A stretch of DNA of 64,000 nt from Cyanophora paradoxa (Eukaryota > Glaucocystophyceae > Cyanophorales > Cyanophoraceae). This document shows positions 39,720 to 49,600 of this stretch, piece by piece. The first letter of the stretch is position 1. The number at the start of each line of letters is the position of its first letter. Location of the stretch: positions 1 to 64,000 of the forward strand of contig QPMI01000068.1 in assembly GCA_004431415.1 (NCBI GenBank). The letters are read 5' to 3'. Made by a program: the position numbers and the translations under genes. The notes under the pieces were generated by a model. It ran no database searches, was not told where the DNA came from, and saw nothing but the letters and a program-made list of their open reading frames with translations.

Positions 39720-41474
39720 ATGTCTCGTCAAGCCTCTCGCCGTGACGCGCGGGCGGATGCTCCGTCGGCCAGTATTTCCGTTATGGACCCGTTTGCGGGG
39801 GTCTCTGCAGACTCTGCCTCATCGGCTTCCGGCCCACGTCGCGGTCCTGCTGCTCCTCGCTTTCAGCTTCCCTCTGATGCCCCCGTCACTGGCGGCTGGC
39901 CGGTTTACATCACTTCCCCTGTCCCTCGGAAATATGGCACTTTTGCAGTCTGTCCTTTGGGCCGTGAGGCTCTTGTCGCCGCTCTCTCTCAGTTTACCTC
40001 CAGTGCAGCCCTTGATGTCGAGCTCATGTACTCTTTCACCCCTGTGTGGGGCGAGACTGCTGATGTCCGCCGTATCAAGTCCTTTGATCGTGAAACTTTC
40101 TTCAAATCTCGCAAGGGCTCGCTAGAGGCCCTCTGTCAGTTTCCTGCTTTTTCGGGCTCTTCTGTTACCGCTGAGCAGTCGTTGTCCCAGTCTGAGCCAT
40201 CTTGGATTCACCCCACGACTCAGGAAGCTTTTCCAACCAATCCTCGCCAATGTGATGTTTATCGCTTCCGCCTCCATCCAGCACTTCAGCTTGGTGCAAT
40301 TAATGCTCCTCTCGCCCAGCGCCGCACCATGAATACTTTTTTTGAATTTCTCCCTGAAACTCATGTAGTTTCTCGGAATGTCCGGCAAGCCCATAAAGAC
40401 GCCACTATCCGAGCACTTGATAATTTACCAGCAGCTATTATATCCACTTCGTTTGCTCCTTCCTCCAAAGGTTCTTGTCACTTCTTTTGGTATGAATTTG
40501 GCTATCAGCCTCCTACTTCTGCCATGTCAGAGGCAGATAGCTCTTTGAACCATGTCGGCTTATATTCGCGCGACGACTTTATCACTGAAATTCTTAGCTT
40601 CCAGCATGCTCTTCAGGAGCCGGAATCTATCTTCCTGTCCACTTCTGCGGCGTCGGCTCCCCGCTGGCACATCGATAAGACTCGGACTATCTCTCTTTCT
40701 GATACTCCCATTGACTTCGAAGCCAGCCCTGATGTTTGCCTTGTAGCGTTCCACCAGCCTATCAAGACCTTCCAGCACGTTGTGTCTGCTTCTCCAGACA
40801 GCCGCAGTTTTTCTGTCTTTTGTCGGCCTAACTTCGAATCCTGGGACTCTGTCTCCCCGAATCATCCTTTCAGCTGCCGCTTTAGTCTCCTTGTTCGTGT
40901 CCCTTCTACTCATCCCATTCATAAGGCAGCTATGAAGCAGTATTCTCCTCTTAAGAAGGATGATGGCTCTTCTGCTCGGCTAGTCTCTCTTGGTCTTGTG
41001 GGCACATCCGGTGGCATCAGTCGCTTCCATTTCAATAGCTTCAAACCGGAATTCTCTGCTCTCCAGTATTACATGTCTTTGGCTTCTACTCAGAAATGGT
41101 CTAGCCTCTCCGCTTTTTCCGCTCATTCTGAGGCAGATTGCCCTGTTCCGGCTGCCCAGGAATGCACAGACCTTAATCCTCCCTTTGATACTCCTTACTA
41201 CAGTCTTCGGGCAGCTGGTGATAAGCGTGTCTTGTACCACTTTCATCGAGATCCTGTTTTCTATTTCTTGAGCTCTACTACTCGTGAGGAGATCATTCGT
41301 TTCCATTCCATTCAGCGTGCTTTTGCCACTGCTCAGCAGATTACTCGTGAGTCCGCAGCAGCACAGGCTCAGGCCCAGTCTTCTGATGCTCCTGCTAGCA
41401 AGGGTACTCGTCTTTCTGATCCTGAGTCTAATAACTCTTCTGTTGGTATGGCAGATGCTGCTTTTAATGAGTAA
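39720..41474 (+). CDS. Unrecognised 584-aa protein of the 2.5-kb insert
   Basis: First in-frame ATG at 39720 (MSRQASRRDARADAP); MDPFAGVSADSA at 39783 is an alternative. Low-complexity Ser/Ala/Pro ends frame a folded centre: TGGWPVYITSPVPRKYGTFA, YSFTPVWGETADVRRIKSFD, HFFWYEFGYQPPTSAMSEAD, RWHIDKTRTISLSDTPIDFE, KRVLYHFHRDPVFYFLSSTT. Aromatic and beta-rich, no transmembrane segment, no zinc knuckle. No stop or frameshift, so it is probably under selection or recent. It could be a gag/ORF1-like protein or a host-derived gene; I do not recognise it. Confidence 0.6.
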   Translation: MSRQASRRDARADAPSASISVMDPFAGVSADSASSASGPRRGPAAPRFQLPSDAPVTGGWPVYITSPVPRKYGTFAVCPLGREALVAALSQFTSSAALDVELMYSFTPVWGETADVRRIKSFDRETFFKSRKGSLEALCQFPAFSGSSVTAEQSLSQSEPSWIHPTTQEAFPTNPRQCDVYRFRLHPALQLGAINAPLAQRRTMNTFFEFLPETHVVSRNVRQAHKDATIRALDNLPAAIISTSFAPSSKGSCHFFWYEFGYQPPTSAMSEADSSLNHVGLYSRDDFITEILSFQHALQEPESIFLSTSAASAPRWHIDKTRTISLSDTPIDFEASPDVCLVAFHQPIKTFQHVVSASPDSRSFSVFCRPNFESWDSVSPNHPFSCRFSLLVRVPSTHPIHKAAMKQYSPLKKDDGSSARLVSLGLVGTSGGISRFHFNSFKPEFSALQYYMSLASTQKWSSLSAFSAHSEADCPVPAAQECTDLNPPFDTPYYSLRAAGDKRVLYHFHRDPVFYFLSSTTREEIIRFHSIQRAFATAQQITRESAAAQAQAQSSDAPASKGTRLSDPESNNSSVGMADAAFNE

Positions 41475-41789
41475 TCCTGAGTACTACATGACCGTATATT
41501 TTTCTTTGTCCCTGTGGGGCCTCCTGATACCCTCGGGCCGCCCGACAGGGAGCGGGCCGTCACGGGGATTCAGGCCCTTCCTATGTGGCGCCGTCGGGTG
41601 TCCACATAGGTTGGCTTTCCATTCTGCTGGCGCCCTGGGGGTGGTGGCCCAGGGTCCTGTATGCGGCTCCACTCACTCCCCATGCTAGTGGGTCCCTGAC
41701 GGGCCTTGCACGTCCCATTCGGGGCCTCTGCGGCTTTGTCATACCCAGTCTTGCTGGCATGGATGTGTCTACTGCATTTCTCTCTCTCT

Positions 41790-41875
41790 CTTCTCCCCCA
41801 TTGTAACCAAACTTCTCCCCCATTGTAACCAAACTTCTCCCCCCTTGTAACCAAACTTCTCCCCCCTTGTAACCA
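41790..41875 (+). repeat. Four tandem 22-bp repeats (CTTCTCCCCCATTGTAACCA AA)
   Basis: Units begin at 41790, 41812, 41834 and 41856, the last two with CCCCCC for CCCCCA. A partial unit also lies at 39356-39369, so the pair of sites delimits the insert. Confidence 0.85.
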
Positions 41876-42042
41876 TGTGTATATGTATACCATATATACA
41901 CGACATATATATACTATATATACCAAAACCTCCGTAATGCCGTTTGACCGAGAAAAAATGTTTGGCAAAATAATAAATAATATTATTATATATACATATA
42001 CATATATATAATCAAAAAATCGGAAAAAATTCCCTCTTTTTT

Positions 42043-43048
42043 CTATCGTATAAATGCGCCCGTTACATCGACTCTCATAGTCGGAGCATTTATATATACC
42101 AGCGGATAAATTCGAATATATCGTGTTCTTAGTGGAAAACCGATGTAGAAAACATCGTTTATTGCAAGCGGAAAGCCCCCGTTATATGATACATCGCCAG
42201 AGTTATTAGCATTATTTATATTCTCACATACAAACATTCTATTTACACCCTCATATTTGATAAATGACCATGTTATACCATCTTGCGATAGTTTTAATAA
42301 ACGCAGTTGTTATACCTGACCCATAAGCAATTATAGAAGCGACCTCAAATGTATATGGGAAGGCTATTTGCAAATATTCAGTAGGCGTTTCCCATATTCC
42401 GTTTATGGCGGATGCATTCGCTTCCCATCCAGTTAATGATGGGCGGGCTTTAAATGCCTCTTTTCCGAATTTTGCAGAAGAAGCGGTAAACGCATTATCC
42501 GATAGAAGATACCAATTAGCATCGATAGGAGGTATGTTATTAAGGGTGGAAGATACATAGGATCTTACAGGGTTTTTAATCTCATAGTTTGTTACAAGTA
42601 ACTCACAGAGTCGATTTATCATGGCGTCGTTTGCTTGTATATACGTTTCAGTCGCCGCGATCATGTCCGGAATCTTAGAGGTATCATCAAGAGAATTTAA
42701 GATATCTTTCGGGAGCGGCACAGAGATACGGTAGTATCGCGCATATCCTTGGTCATCATTATATGGTAAAAACTCTTGCATCTTTTCAAGAGCCGATAAT
42801 TCACTTGCAGCCATTAGCATATTGATTAATGGACTTCCTGAGGTGGAAGCAATCCATGATAGAATACCCCAGGTATTCACACTTTCGTAAGAGTAACCCA
42901 CATTTGGTGCGTCGGTTTCGTTAACCTCACCACATGATATGCTAATAACTATAATATCGTCATCGTTATCATATATCTTTTTTGCGTGACTATAACCACA
43001 AACACTTGGGTTATTGTTACCTGATATAGCACCATCTATTAAACACAT
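42043..43048 (-). pseudogene. Patatin-like phospholipase fused to F5/8C (discoidin) domain, truncated and frameshifted
   Basis: From 43048: CLIDGAISGNNNPSV carries the catalytic Asp (DGA/DGG) of the patatin Ser-Asp dyad, followed by DIIVISISCG, WGILSWIA, LINMLMAAS, ARYYRISVPLPKDILNSLDD, all typical of the C-terminal half of patatin domains. The N-terminal half with the GxSxG nucleophile is missing, cut near a 15-bp direct repeat at 43061. Residues ~180-265 (NWYLLSDNAFTASSAKFGKE, WETPTEYLQIAFPYTFEV) and, after a frameshift at about 42270-42285, RYIRIYPLVYINAPTMRVDV form a discoidin-type carbohydrate/lipid-binding domain. Patatin-like lipases occur in polinton relatives; the fusion suggests a surface-binding lipase. 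Not functional as it stands. Confidence 0.8.
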
Positions 43049-43060
43049 CCCGCTCGCTGG

Positions 43061-43383
43061 GAGGTGAACCCCACTACTTGCGCGCCACCACTTTCAATAA
43101 GCACATTACCCATCATCAAAATTCTCAGTCACAAATTAATAAAATCGCTGTAATTCGCACTGAGTCACACTGTCTTTTTCAATACATTCACCCATCCTTA
43201 CTGAAACCAATCACAAAAACCTACATTTCATCTTCTCTCCGATCTCTTACCATTCTCAGTAAGCCCTAAACCCGTCTCCCGATCTCTCAGTAAGGACAGT
43301 AAGACCGAATTTTTACGAAATGTTCCCGATTGTTGCGGGACTGTTTTCAGTAATCCAAAAAGAAAACCGAGGTGAACCCCACT
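43061..43383. repeat. 15-bp direct repeats flanking ~290 bp
   Basis: GAGGTGAACCCCACT occurs at 43061-43075 and 43369-43383. The DNA between carries several TCTCAGTAAG words like those after the integrases of A and D. The pair could be a target duplication of a small relic or solo viral terminus that also truncated the patatin gene. No gene is seen in 43076-43635. Confidence 0.6.
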
Positions 43384-43416
43384 GAGAGAGTACAATGATA
43401 AAGTACCATGATAAAG

Positions 43417-43484
43417 TACGATTGAGTTCGCGAGTTTGTGCTGCCGAAAATGCCCACCTGCACAAACTCGCGAATTCGATCGTA
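43417..43484. repeat. 24-bp hairpin (inverted repeat with 20-nt loop)
   Basis: Arms 43417-43440 and 43461-43484 pair at 22 of 24 positions (TTCGCGAGTTTGTG against CACAAACTCGCGAA). Just upstream, ATGATAAAGTAC is repeated twice, and GTAC words continue to 43545. It sits at the outer edge of element C and may be part of its terminus or origin. Confidence 0.7.
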
Positions 43485-43635
43485 ATGTACGAATCGAAAT
43501 GTACGATTAGCATATTTACGACAAAGTACGACGATAGACCACGTTAAAATACACTCGCGCCCCGCCCACTATGCAAGATACATGCAAACTACATGCGATA
43601 TACATATATAAATTGTTTTTCTCTTCCTATAATAA

Positions 43636-44439
43636 ATGAAGACTCACTTTTACCATAAGTATGTCGGTAATAAATACAATGAAATGGATACAATCAATCC
43701 TTTTATCGATTTAGAAGGCATAAATAAAATAATAGAACCATTTTGTGGTTCAGGTGCATTTAGTTTCTATCTTTGGGAAAAGCATAAAGAACGTTTTGAT
43801 TACTTTATGAATGATAACGACGAAACACATATACTGTTCTTGAATACAATGAAAGACCCAAACAGTAAAGTAAAACTTTTAGATAGTCTTCAACAGTTCG
43901 AAGCAGTAAGCAATATAGAAGAGCATAAAGAAGTCTATAAGAAGTTTCTACAACATGATCGTAAAGATGTAATGGATTACTTAGCCCATCATTTCTATCT
44001 TCTTAAAAATAGCATTTTAAATGTTAAAACCCTCCGTCATTTCAAAAAACGAAACGCGAAGGTGAGTGCATATACAACTCTTAAAAAGAAGATACCATAC
44101 GATGATTTCCTACAAGATGTGAACTTATCTCTTGGGGATTATCGGGATATTGTGTTGAAATACAAAGATGATGATGATGCATTCATATTTCTTGATCCTC
44201 CATACGTTAATAGCAATAATGACTTTTATGAAAATGTAGAATTTGATATGGAAAAGTTCTTTTTGGATTTGGAAGACCTATTTAAGACAGCGAAATGCAA
44301 GGTTATGATGGTTGTAAATGATGCTCTTTTAATGAAACTCCTATTTAAACCCTATATTCGCCATACGTATGGCAAAGTGTATGGTATAACAAAACGAAAA
44401 AGGAACCATATCATAATGACTAACTATGAACTCGGCTAA
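43636..44439 (+). CDS. DNA adenine N6-methyltransferase, D12 (Dam) class
   Basis: 267 aa, ATG 43636. The N-terminal HKYVGNKYNEMDTI and KIIEPFCGSGAFSFYL form motifs X and I (AdoMet binding, FxGxG); DAFIFLDPPYVNSNN is the catalytic DPPY motif IV. Overall length and order fit D12-class MTases such as Dam. It would methylate adenine in viral DNA, perhaps protecting it or mimicking host marks. Just upstream AATTGTTTTTCTCTTCC resembles the promoter word of this element. Intact, AT-rich, and first of two rightward genes with the AdoMet decarboxylase; both use AdoMet. Confidence 0.92.
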   Translation: MKTHFYHKYVGNKYNEMDTINPFIDLEGINKIIEPFCGSGAFSFYLWEKHKERFDYFMNDNDETHILFLNTMKDPNSKVKLLDSLQQFEAVSNIEEHKEVYKKFLQHDRKDVMDYLAHHFYLLKNSILNVKTLRHFKKRNAKVSAYTTLKKKIPYDDFLQDVNLSLGDYRDIVLKYKDDDDAFIFLDPPYVNSNNDFYENVEFDMEKFFLDLEDLFKTAKCKVMMVVNDALLMKLLFKPYIRHTYGKVYGITKRKRNHIIMTNYELG

Positions 44440-44491
44440 CACGACCATGTAAGTATCATAGGGTCATTAAATATTTGTTTTATAATTAATA

Positions 44492-44884
44492 ATGGATTCC
44501 CAATACCGCGGCTATCACGTTATGCTCGACTATATAACTGACCCGTTCACCGAGTCCCCGGAGGCATGCGCCGAGTGGATCACAGCGAACCTGTCGCAAT
44601 ATATAACAGATCGCAAGATGCGCATCGTGCATCAGCACACATGCATTTTCGACGGCTCTATTTCCCCTCCCGGTTTCGCGATTGGCTTTCTATTAGATGA
44701 GTCACACGCCACAGCTCACTCTTATAGCGACCAGGGGCTATTGGCAATCGATATCTTTACATGCGGCTCAAATGCCGAAGCGAAGACAATGAGTATAGCA
44801 CGGGACATTAACGAACTCATACAGGAACGACTAAAAGTACGAAAGTGGGACTTACAGGTTGAGCAAAGGTTCCCAGTTTCATAA
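44492..44884 (+). CDS. S-adenosylmethionine decarboxylase proenzyme (prokaryotic SpeH type), element C
   Basis: 130 aa, ATG 44492. Core: VHQHTCIFDGSISPPGFAIG then LLDESHATAHSYSDQGLLAI DIFTCG. Ser (pyruvoyl precursor), His at +5 and Cys at +20 are all conserved with the class 1 prokaryotic enzymes. It would self-process after DE and decarboxylate AdoMet for spermidine synthesis; no spermidine synthase or ornithine decarboxylase is visible in the window, so it must feed host enzymes or serve another use. It follows the methyltransferase by 52 nt on the same strand and converges with the DUF5710 gene. Differs clearly from the copy at 37382, so not a recent duplicate. Confidence 0.9.
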   Translation: MDSQYRGYHVMLDYITDPFTESPEACAEWITANLSQYITDRKMRIVHQHTCIFDGSISPPGFAIGFLLDESHATAHSYSDQGLLAIDIFTCGSNAEAKTMSIARDINELIQERLKVRKWDLQVEQRFPVS

Positions 44885-44909
44885 AAAATGAAAAAAACGA
44901 CATATACAT

Positions 44910-45224
44910 TTAATGCTCCTTGATCGGAAACTTGCCCATTAGCGGGTGATCGAGACCCATGACATACCAGCATCGCATAACGGGATCCCAGCGGGCTCTC
45001 TCAGCCTTCGCTTGATCCTTAAATTCATAAGGAATATCGAGGTAAACCTTCACGTTTCTTTGATGCACTTGCTCATAGCTTAGAGTTTTGAACTGAGAGC
45101 ATAGGGGGTGATCTTTCTTCGTGACATACCAGCATGAATTCTCACGATCCCACTTTCCACCGAGGGATTTCGCAACGTCTTTTTTATCATAGGGAATGTC
45201 AACGAAATGCTTTTCACCCTCCAT
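44910..45224 (-). CDS. Small protein with two DUF5710 repeats
   Basis: 104 aa, ATG 45224. Two tandem modules: HFVDIPYDKKDVAKSLGGKW DRENSCWYV and YLDIPYEFKDQAKAERARWD PVMRCWYV, each with the DUF5710 pattern 'DIPYxxKDxAKxxGxxWDxxxxxWYV'. The domain occurs singly in plasmid and phage proteins, often fused to primases or other DNA enzymes; its role is unknown. It is the last gene of the leftward unit after the integrase, with its own copy of the TTTTCTCCGG promoter word at 45236-45254. Confidence 0.85.
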   Translation of the reverse strand: MEGEKHFVDIPYDKKDVAKSLGGKWDRENSCWYVTKKDHPLCSQFKTLSYEQVHQRNVKVYLDIPYEFKDQAKAERARWDPVMRCWYVMGLDHPLMGKFPIKEH

Positions 45225-45235
45225 CGCTTTTATAT

Positions 45236-45254
45236 TTACCGGAGAAAATAATTT
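45236..45254 (-). promoter_or_regulatory. Element C promoter word
   Basis: On the coding strand AAATTATTTTCTCCGGTAA ends 12 nt before the DUF5710 ATG. The same word precedes three other genes of this element. Confidence 0.7.
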
Positions 45255-45263
45255 CGGGGTTTG

Positions 45264-46646
45264 TTATGAACGAGATGACCGAAGAATGCGCGTAGTAGGG
45301 GCTGTATAGCTTGCGCTCTGATTCTTGAATGATTTATACCACCTCTGACTGTTTACCTCTGAGAGCTTCTCAGTTCCCGCGATCGTTAATTTAGCGAGCT
45401 CTCTCAGCGCCCTCTTTGTCTTTTCTGCGCGATCTTCCAATAATGCGCCTTTTGGAACACTTGCGGCGACATCTATACCTTCCTTTTGAACCTGCCGGAT
45501 AGAGGCGGCTTCTATTTCGGCTGCTTTGATTGCGTTGCCTGATGGTTCCACCACAGCCTCGACCTCTGTAATGATTTGCAATTCGTGCGGCTTAAAAAGC
45601 TTCGGCATAACGTTCCCCGCTGCATCTTGCACCTCTATCGCGTTTCCTCTCCTTCCCGCAATTTTGTAGACCTCTCGGCTATACCTTTGAGTCGCCCCTT
45701 TATCGAATTTTGATCTCGGCAATAACAGGCGGACGTGGAGACCCGGCTTAAAGTCGCTGAATATATCCTTGACGATTGTGTTCTTCCTTGAAATAATAGC
45801 CGCTCGGATCCGCTCCATATCTGAGAGCTTAACATCACCGGGTTTCATTCCTATTGTTCTGTGAATTGTGTTATTGTAATTAAAAACGAAGTCGTCCAAT
45901 TTGTCCATAAATCGCACAGTGTTATAAGCGACACAGTAATTGTTTATCATCGTTTTTAGGGTCAAATGAAAGCGATTCATTATTCCCAGCGAAGTGTGAT
46001 CTCCGACCTGTTTAAAGCGGTGCTCTATTCCATTATTTTTCACGATCTCCTGAAACTCCTTCGCGACGAATTCTGAACCGTTATCTGTCTCTAATCGAAC
46101 CATTGGAGCCGGGAGCTCTGTGAGCATCTCCGCAAAAGCGGCGGCAACACTTGCGCCCTCTTTATTCTTTAATTTCTTGGCATATGCTTTTCGGCTCGTC
46201 ATCTCGATGAGAGTAAGGACTGCAATGTAGCCGGAATTATAGTTGCCATAAGAGAGATAAAAGATGAGATCCGCTTGGTAACACCACGGCGGGGCTGTGA
46301 TGGGAATAAAAGCGGTTTGGGTTGGTGCGGGGGGCTTCTTGTTGATCTGCATAAATTCTTGTTTCGCTGCGACATCTTGCACTTCTTTCAATGTGAGGGT
46401 CTTGTCCTCTTTTCTCAGCTCTTCGTACAATGCCGATGGGTTCTTAAAACCCATCTTTGGGTCATACATGCGTCGCACGATCTTAGAGGACGGGTTAGCA
46501 ATGCTAAAAGGAACGTCTCCTAATAAATTGGATTTTGCTTGGCGTTTTGTAATTTTTTGGAGGACTTGCTCAGTTTCAGGAACCGCGATAGGTAGTATGG
46601 TAGTCTCTGTTTCCTCGCCCGCTACCCTTCTAACGATCCGTGACAT
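45264..46646 (-). CDS. Element C polinton-type integrase (rve)
   Basis: 460 aa, ATG 46646, 18 nt after the polymerase stop. The rve core shows WCYQADLIFYLSYGNYNSGY (first Asp) and RLETDNGSEFVAKEFQ (second Asp). At the third position SLGIMNRFHLTLKTMINNYC has Asn where Glu is expected. SH3-like segment PGLHVRLLLPRSKFDKGATQ, then the shared tail KLTIAGTEKLSEVNSQRWY and RILRSSRS. The frame is intact. It is related to the element B integrase rather than to those of A and D. The unusual third residue may affect activity. Confidence 0.9.
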   Translation of the reverse strand: MSRIVRRVAGEETETTILPIAVPETEQVLQKITKRQAKSNLLGDVPFSIANPSSKIVRRMYDPKMGFKNPSALYEELRKEDKTLTLKEVQDVAAKQEFMQINKKPPAPTQTAFIPITAPPWCYQADLIFYLSYGNYNSGYIAVLTLIEMTSRKAYAKKLKNKEGASVAAAFAEMLTELPAPMVRLETDNGSEFVAKEFQEIVKNNGIEHRFKQVGDHTSLGIMNRFHLTLKTMINNYCVAYNTVRFMDKLDDFVFNYNNTIHRTIGMKPGDVKLSDMERIRAAIISRKNTIVKDIFSDFKPGLHVRLLLPRSKFDKGATQRYSREVYKIAGRRGNAIEVQDAAGNVMPKLFKPHELQIITEVEAVVEPSGNAIKAAEIEAASIRQVQKEGIDVAASVPKGALLEDRAEKTKRALRELAKLTIAGTEKLSEVNSQRWYKSFKNQSASYTAPTTRILRSSRS

Positions 46647-46664
46647 TTTTCTAATTAAACCTGT

Positions 46665-49600
46665 TTATTTTTTGCTGCAATTGCACCCGTGATGCACGAG
46701 CTGGCAATTGTCTTGAAGGTGTGGGCGCCTGTTGTTAATGCGATCCACGACGAGCTTGTAATTCGGATCTTGTGGCTCTGTCGGAATAGGAAGGGAACAG
46801 ATCGCACAGGCGCCCTTCTGTTGCTTCTTGCGCTCTAATATCCACTCCGGCGTAATATAATCCGCCTCGTCGAAATCGCGCCCGGCGCGCTGATCCTGGC
46901 ATTTATATCCGCGGATCTTCGTTTTCAGATATTCGATGTAGTCGCTCTTTCCTTGGAATCTGTGAATCGGTGTATAAATCAGCACAGTAGACAGATCGCG
47001 GTTACGAGTGAGCGCGGTATAGAACCATTCGCGAGTGGTATAGCGGAACGTAGCCTCACAAATGACAATGCCCGAATCAAGTGTGAGACCTTGCGTTGAA
47101 TGACCTGTTCCTGCATAAGGGAGAGAAAAATGTTCTAACATCGCGCACGGAACCTCAAACGTGACACCATCGAAAACGTCCGTTAATGTGACCATTTGCT
47201 TTGTGATTTTGGTGATTTGATAGGTGAAATTCGTGTATGCGTTTATAGACTCGCCCTCAGACCGCGAAATGCGTAGATACTTGCGGCAAACGACTTCCAA
47301 ACCCTTGTAGAATTTGATGCCATTGACCTCTACGGTTGGGATATTTACTTTTCGTCTATCGTGCATCAGTTTGTTATAGGCTAAGGTCATTTCGTTTCTG
47401 TAAGCGATGCCAAAGTAGCCGTTGGGAATAGCGCTTAGATCATTAATTGTCGGCAACCCGTATTTCGAGATAATCTGTGCGGCTTCGAGTCCGTTCTCGA
47501 AGAGATCCTCTTTGATTGCCCGAATTAATTCACGGTCTGTTTGCTTCTTGTGTCGCTTGTTAATGCGAAGACTTAGAACGTTTGGAAACATGCTTTGCAC
47601 CGCGCGCTTATAGTAGCCCTTGCGATCAGAAACCGAGAGGTCGTCATTAATTGGTTCGTTCTGATAGGTATCCCATTAGCCAAATATTTGATATCGGGAT
47701 AGCGATCGATAAACGACTTGATCTTAGCGAGATCTTTTACGGAATACGCGAATATCTCGTCGAACATAATGTGACTGAACTCGGAGACGAACGCCCTCTG
47801 GTCTTTTTCGCTCATAGCCTCTTCGTAGGTCTGATCATTTGAGACACGGATCCCGAGAACATTATACAAAGTACGAACGGTAATATTCTCGATGCCGCGG
47901 ACTTTGAGAGAGTCCCTCAGCTCCGCGCACTGTTTGTTATAGGGGCAAATAATCAAGCAATTCGATTTTTGGGAGGCGAAACAGTTAACTCCGAGGGTCG
48001 ATTTTCCACTACCGGGCATGTCAGCAAGGACAAGCATACGATTATGGAGCTCCGCAACCCGATTAAAGCACTCCGGATTAAATTCGTCCCTTAGCGAGAA
48101 CCGGTTAATGAGTGTCTCGGGATCCTGAAATGCGAGAGTTACACCCCGTGGTGGGCGGAGTATATTTTCAGGGCATCTTTTCCCGGGAATATAGCTGAAT
48201 TTGCCCATGTTCTCAAACGCATTTCGGTCGAACTCTTTCTTACTTGTCCATGAACCTTCGATATATAGGCAATCCGTTCTGATCCCGGCAACCTTGTGCC
48301 CGCGCGCTGTCAGGCGCTTGTATTGCGCAAACATATTAGCGCGGTTGCGATCGTAAATATGAAAGTGGATTGGAAGGAACCCGTTAACAAGCTCGCGGTG
48401 AGAGCTGATCTTAACGAAATAGATGTGACCTTCGAATTCGCTGAGCTCTTTGACGCGTTTCGAATTTTTGGGGTGGAAGGTAAACACCTCTACTGTTCCT
48501 CCGCATTCTTGGGCAAACCTTTCAGCCTCGGCACGGTTGTAGAACATTTTCGTGGACGTTTGCATGTCTTGGAATTTGCCGAGCATTCCGATCTCTTTCA
48601 CTAAAATGTGCTTCTTGTCTGTGGTTTGAATGTCACTTGAAAGTACTTTCTTCATCTCGGAGATCGACGTATTGGGCACCAAATGCGAAGGCTCCGCGAC
48701 CGCGATAATCTCTATCTTGTCCTTTACGTCCGCCCAATGCATGGAGAGAGTGTAGCCTGTGATGAAATTGTAGCAGCGACCGCTCACGGAAAATGCGCGA
48801 TCCAGAATAATTTCGATTCCATCAATCTTGCGAGACATGGCGGCATCATAATCTACATCCTCATCGTCGGCGAAAGTCGCTTGCTCTCTCTCAAACGCAA
48901 CCACATGCACGTAGTAGATCGCATATTCGAGAATATCGCTTCCCGCTTTAAAGGGAACGAAATCATCAAACACATTGTACTTCGGAAGATATTGCATGCC
49001 TTTCAGTATCGAAGGGTAGCACTTCGCCATATCGACAGCTGTGTAGGTGGTGTTTGGGTTCGGCTTATAGAAATAGCCACTGAGTGCGGATCGCTTGTAG
49101 TGCGTGAGAATTTCGCGCATGTTCGGGCTGTAATGTGAGATATTCGTCGCATTTAGTAGCGACTCGCGGAACCCCTTACCGATTTCACAGACCTTATTAT
49201 AATACTCCTCTGTTTCGAAATCTTGCTCAATAAAATGGTCGGTTGTGCGTGGGTCTTTGATCGAGAACATCGACCCATTGGCTTTGAATGTAATGCTTTC
49301 GATCTGTTTCGACGGTGTTAACTTCACAGCGGGCTCATATCGCATTTTCAGGAACGTAAATAGAAGACCTTCCAGACCTTCACGCCCAGTGTAAAGAATG
49401 CGAATGAAACTGCGCTCGTCAGGTAATAGTTTTAATTGCGTGATCTTTAACAGATCCTTGGATGTGTGCGCGAAGATATCGTGAGTAAGACCCGTTGGTA
49501 TTTTGTATAGGGCTACCGAAGAGGTCGACTTAGGAACTTGGTAATCAAGCTCTTCGACCTCCATCTTAGCCATGCGCATTTCGAGCGACTTGATGTTATC

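Larger units (their letters stand above)
39356..41875 (+). mobile_element. Candidate 2.5-kb insert with one large ORF and a 22-bp repeat tail
   Basis: A block of pyrimidine-rich sequence unlike either host or viral DNA. It starts with AACTTCTCCCCCAT, one partial unit of the repeat that ends it. It encodes a single ORF (39720-41474), then a GC-richer noncoding 3' part, and ends with four 22-bp repeats. One ORF plus a repeat tail recalls a retroposed or non-autonomous LINE-like element, but I see no RT or transposase and no target duplication. It separates the integrase from the rest of element B. Confidence 0.5.

Noticed and set aside
41570-41968. Minus-strand ORF with repeated GGEVWLQ-like units
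   Set aside because: Produced by the 22-bp tandem repeats; not a protein family.
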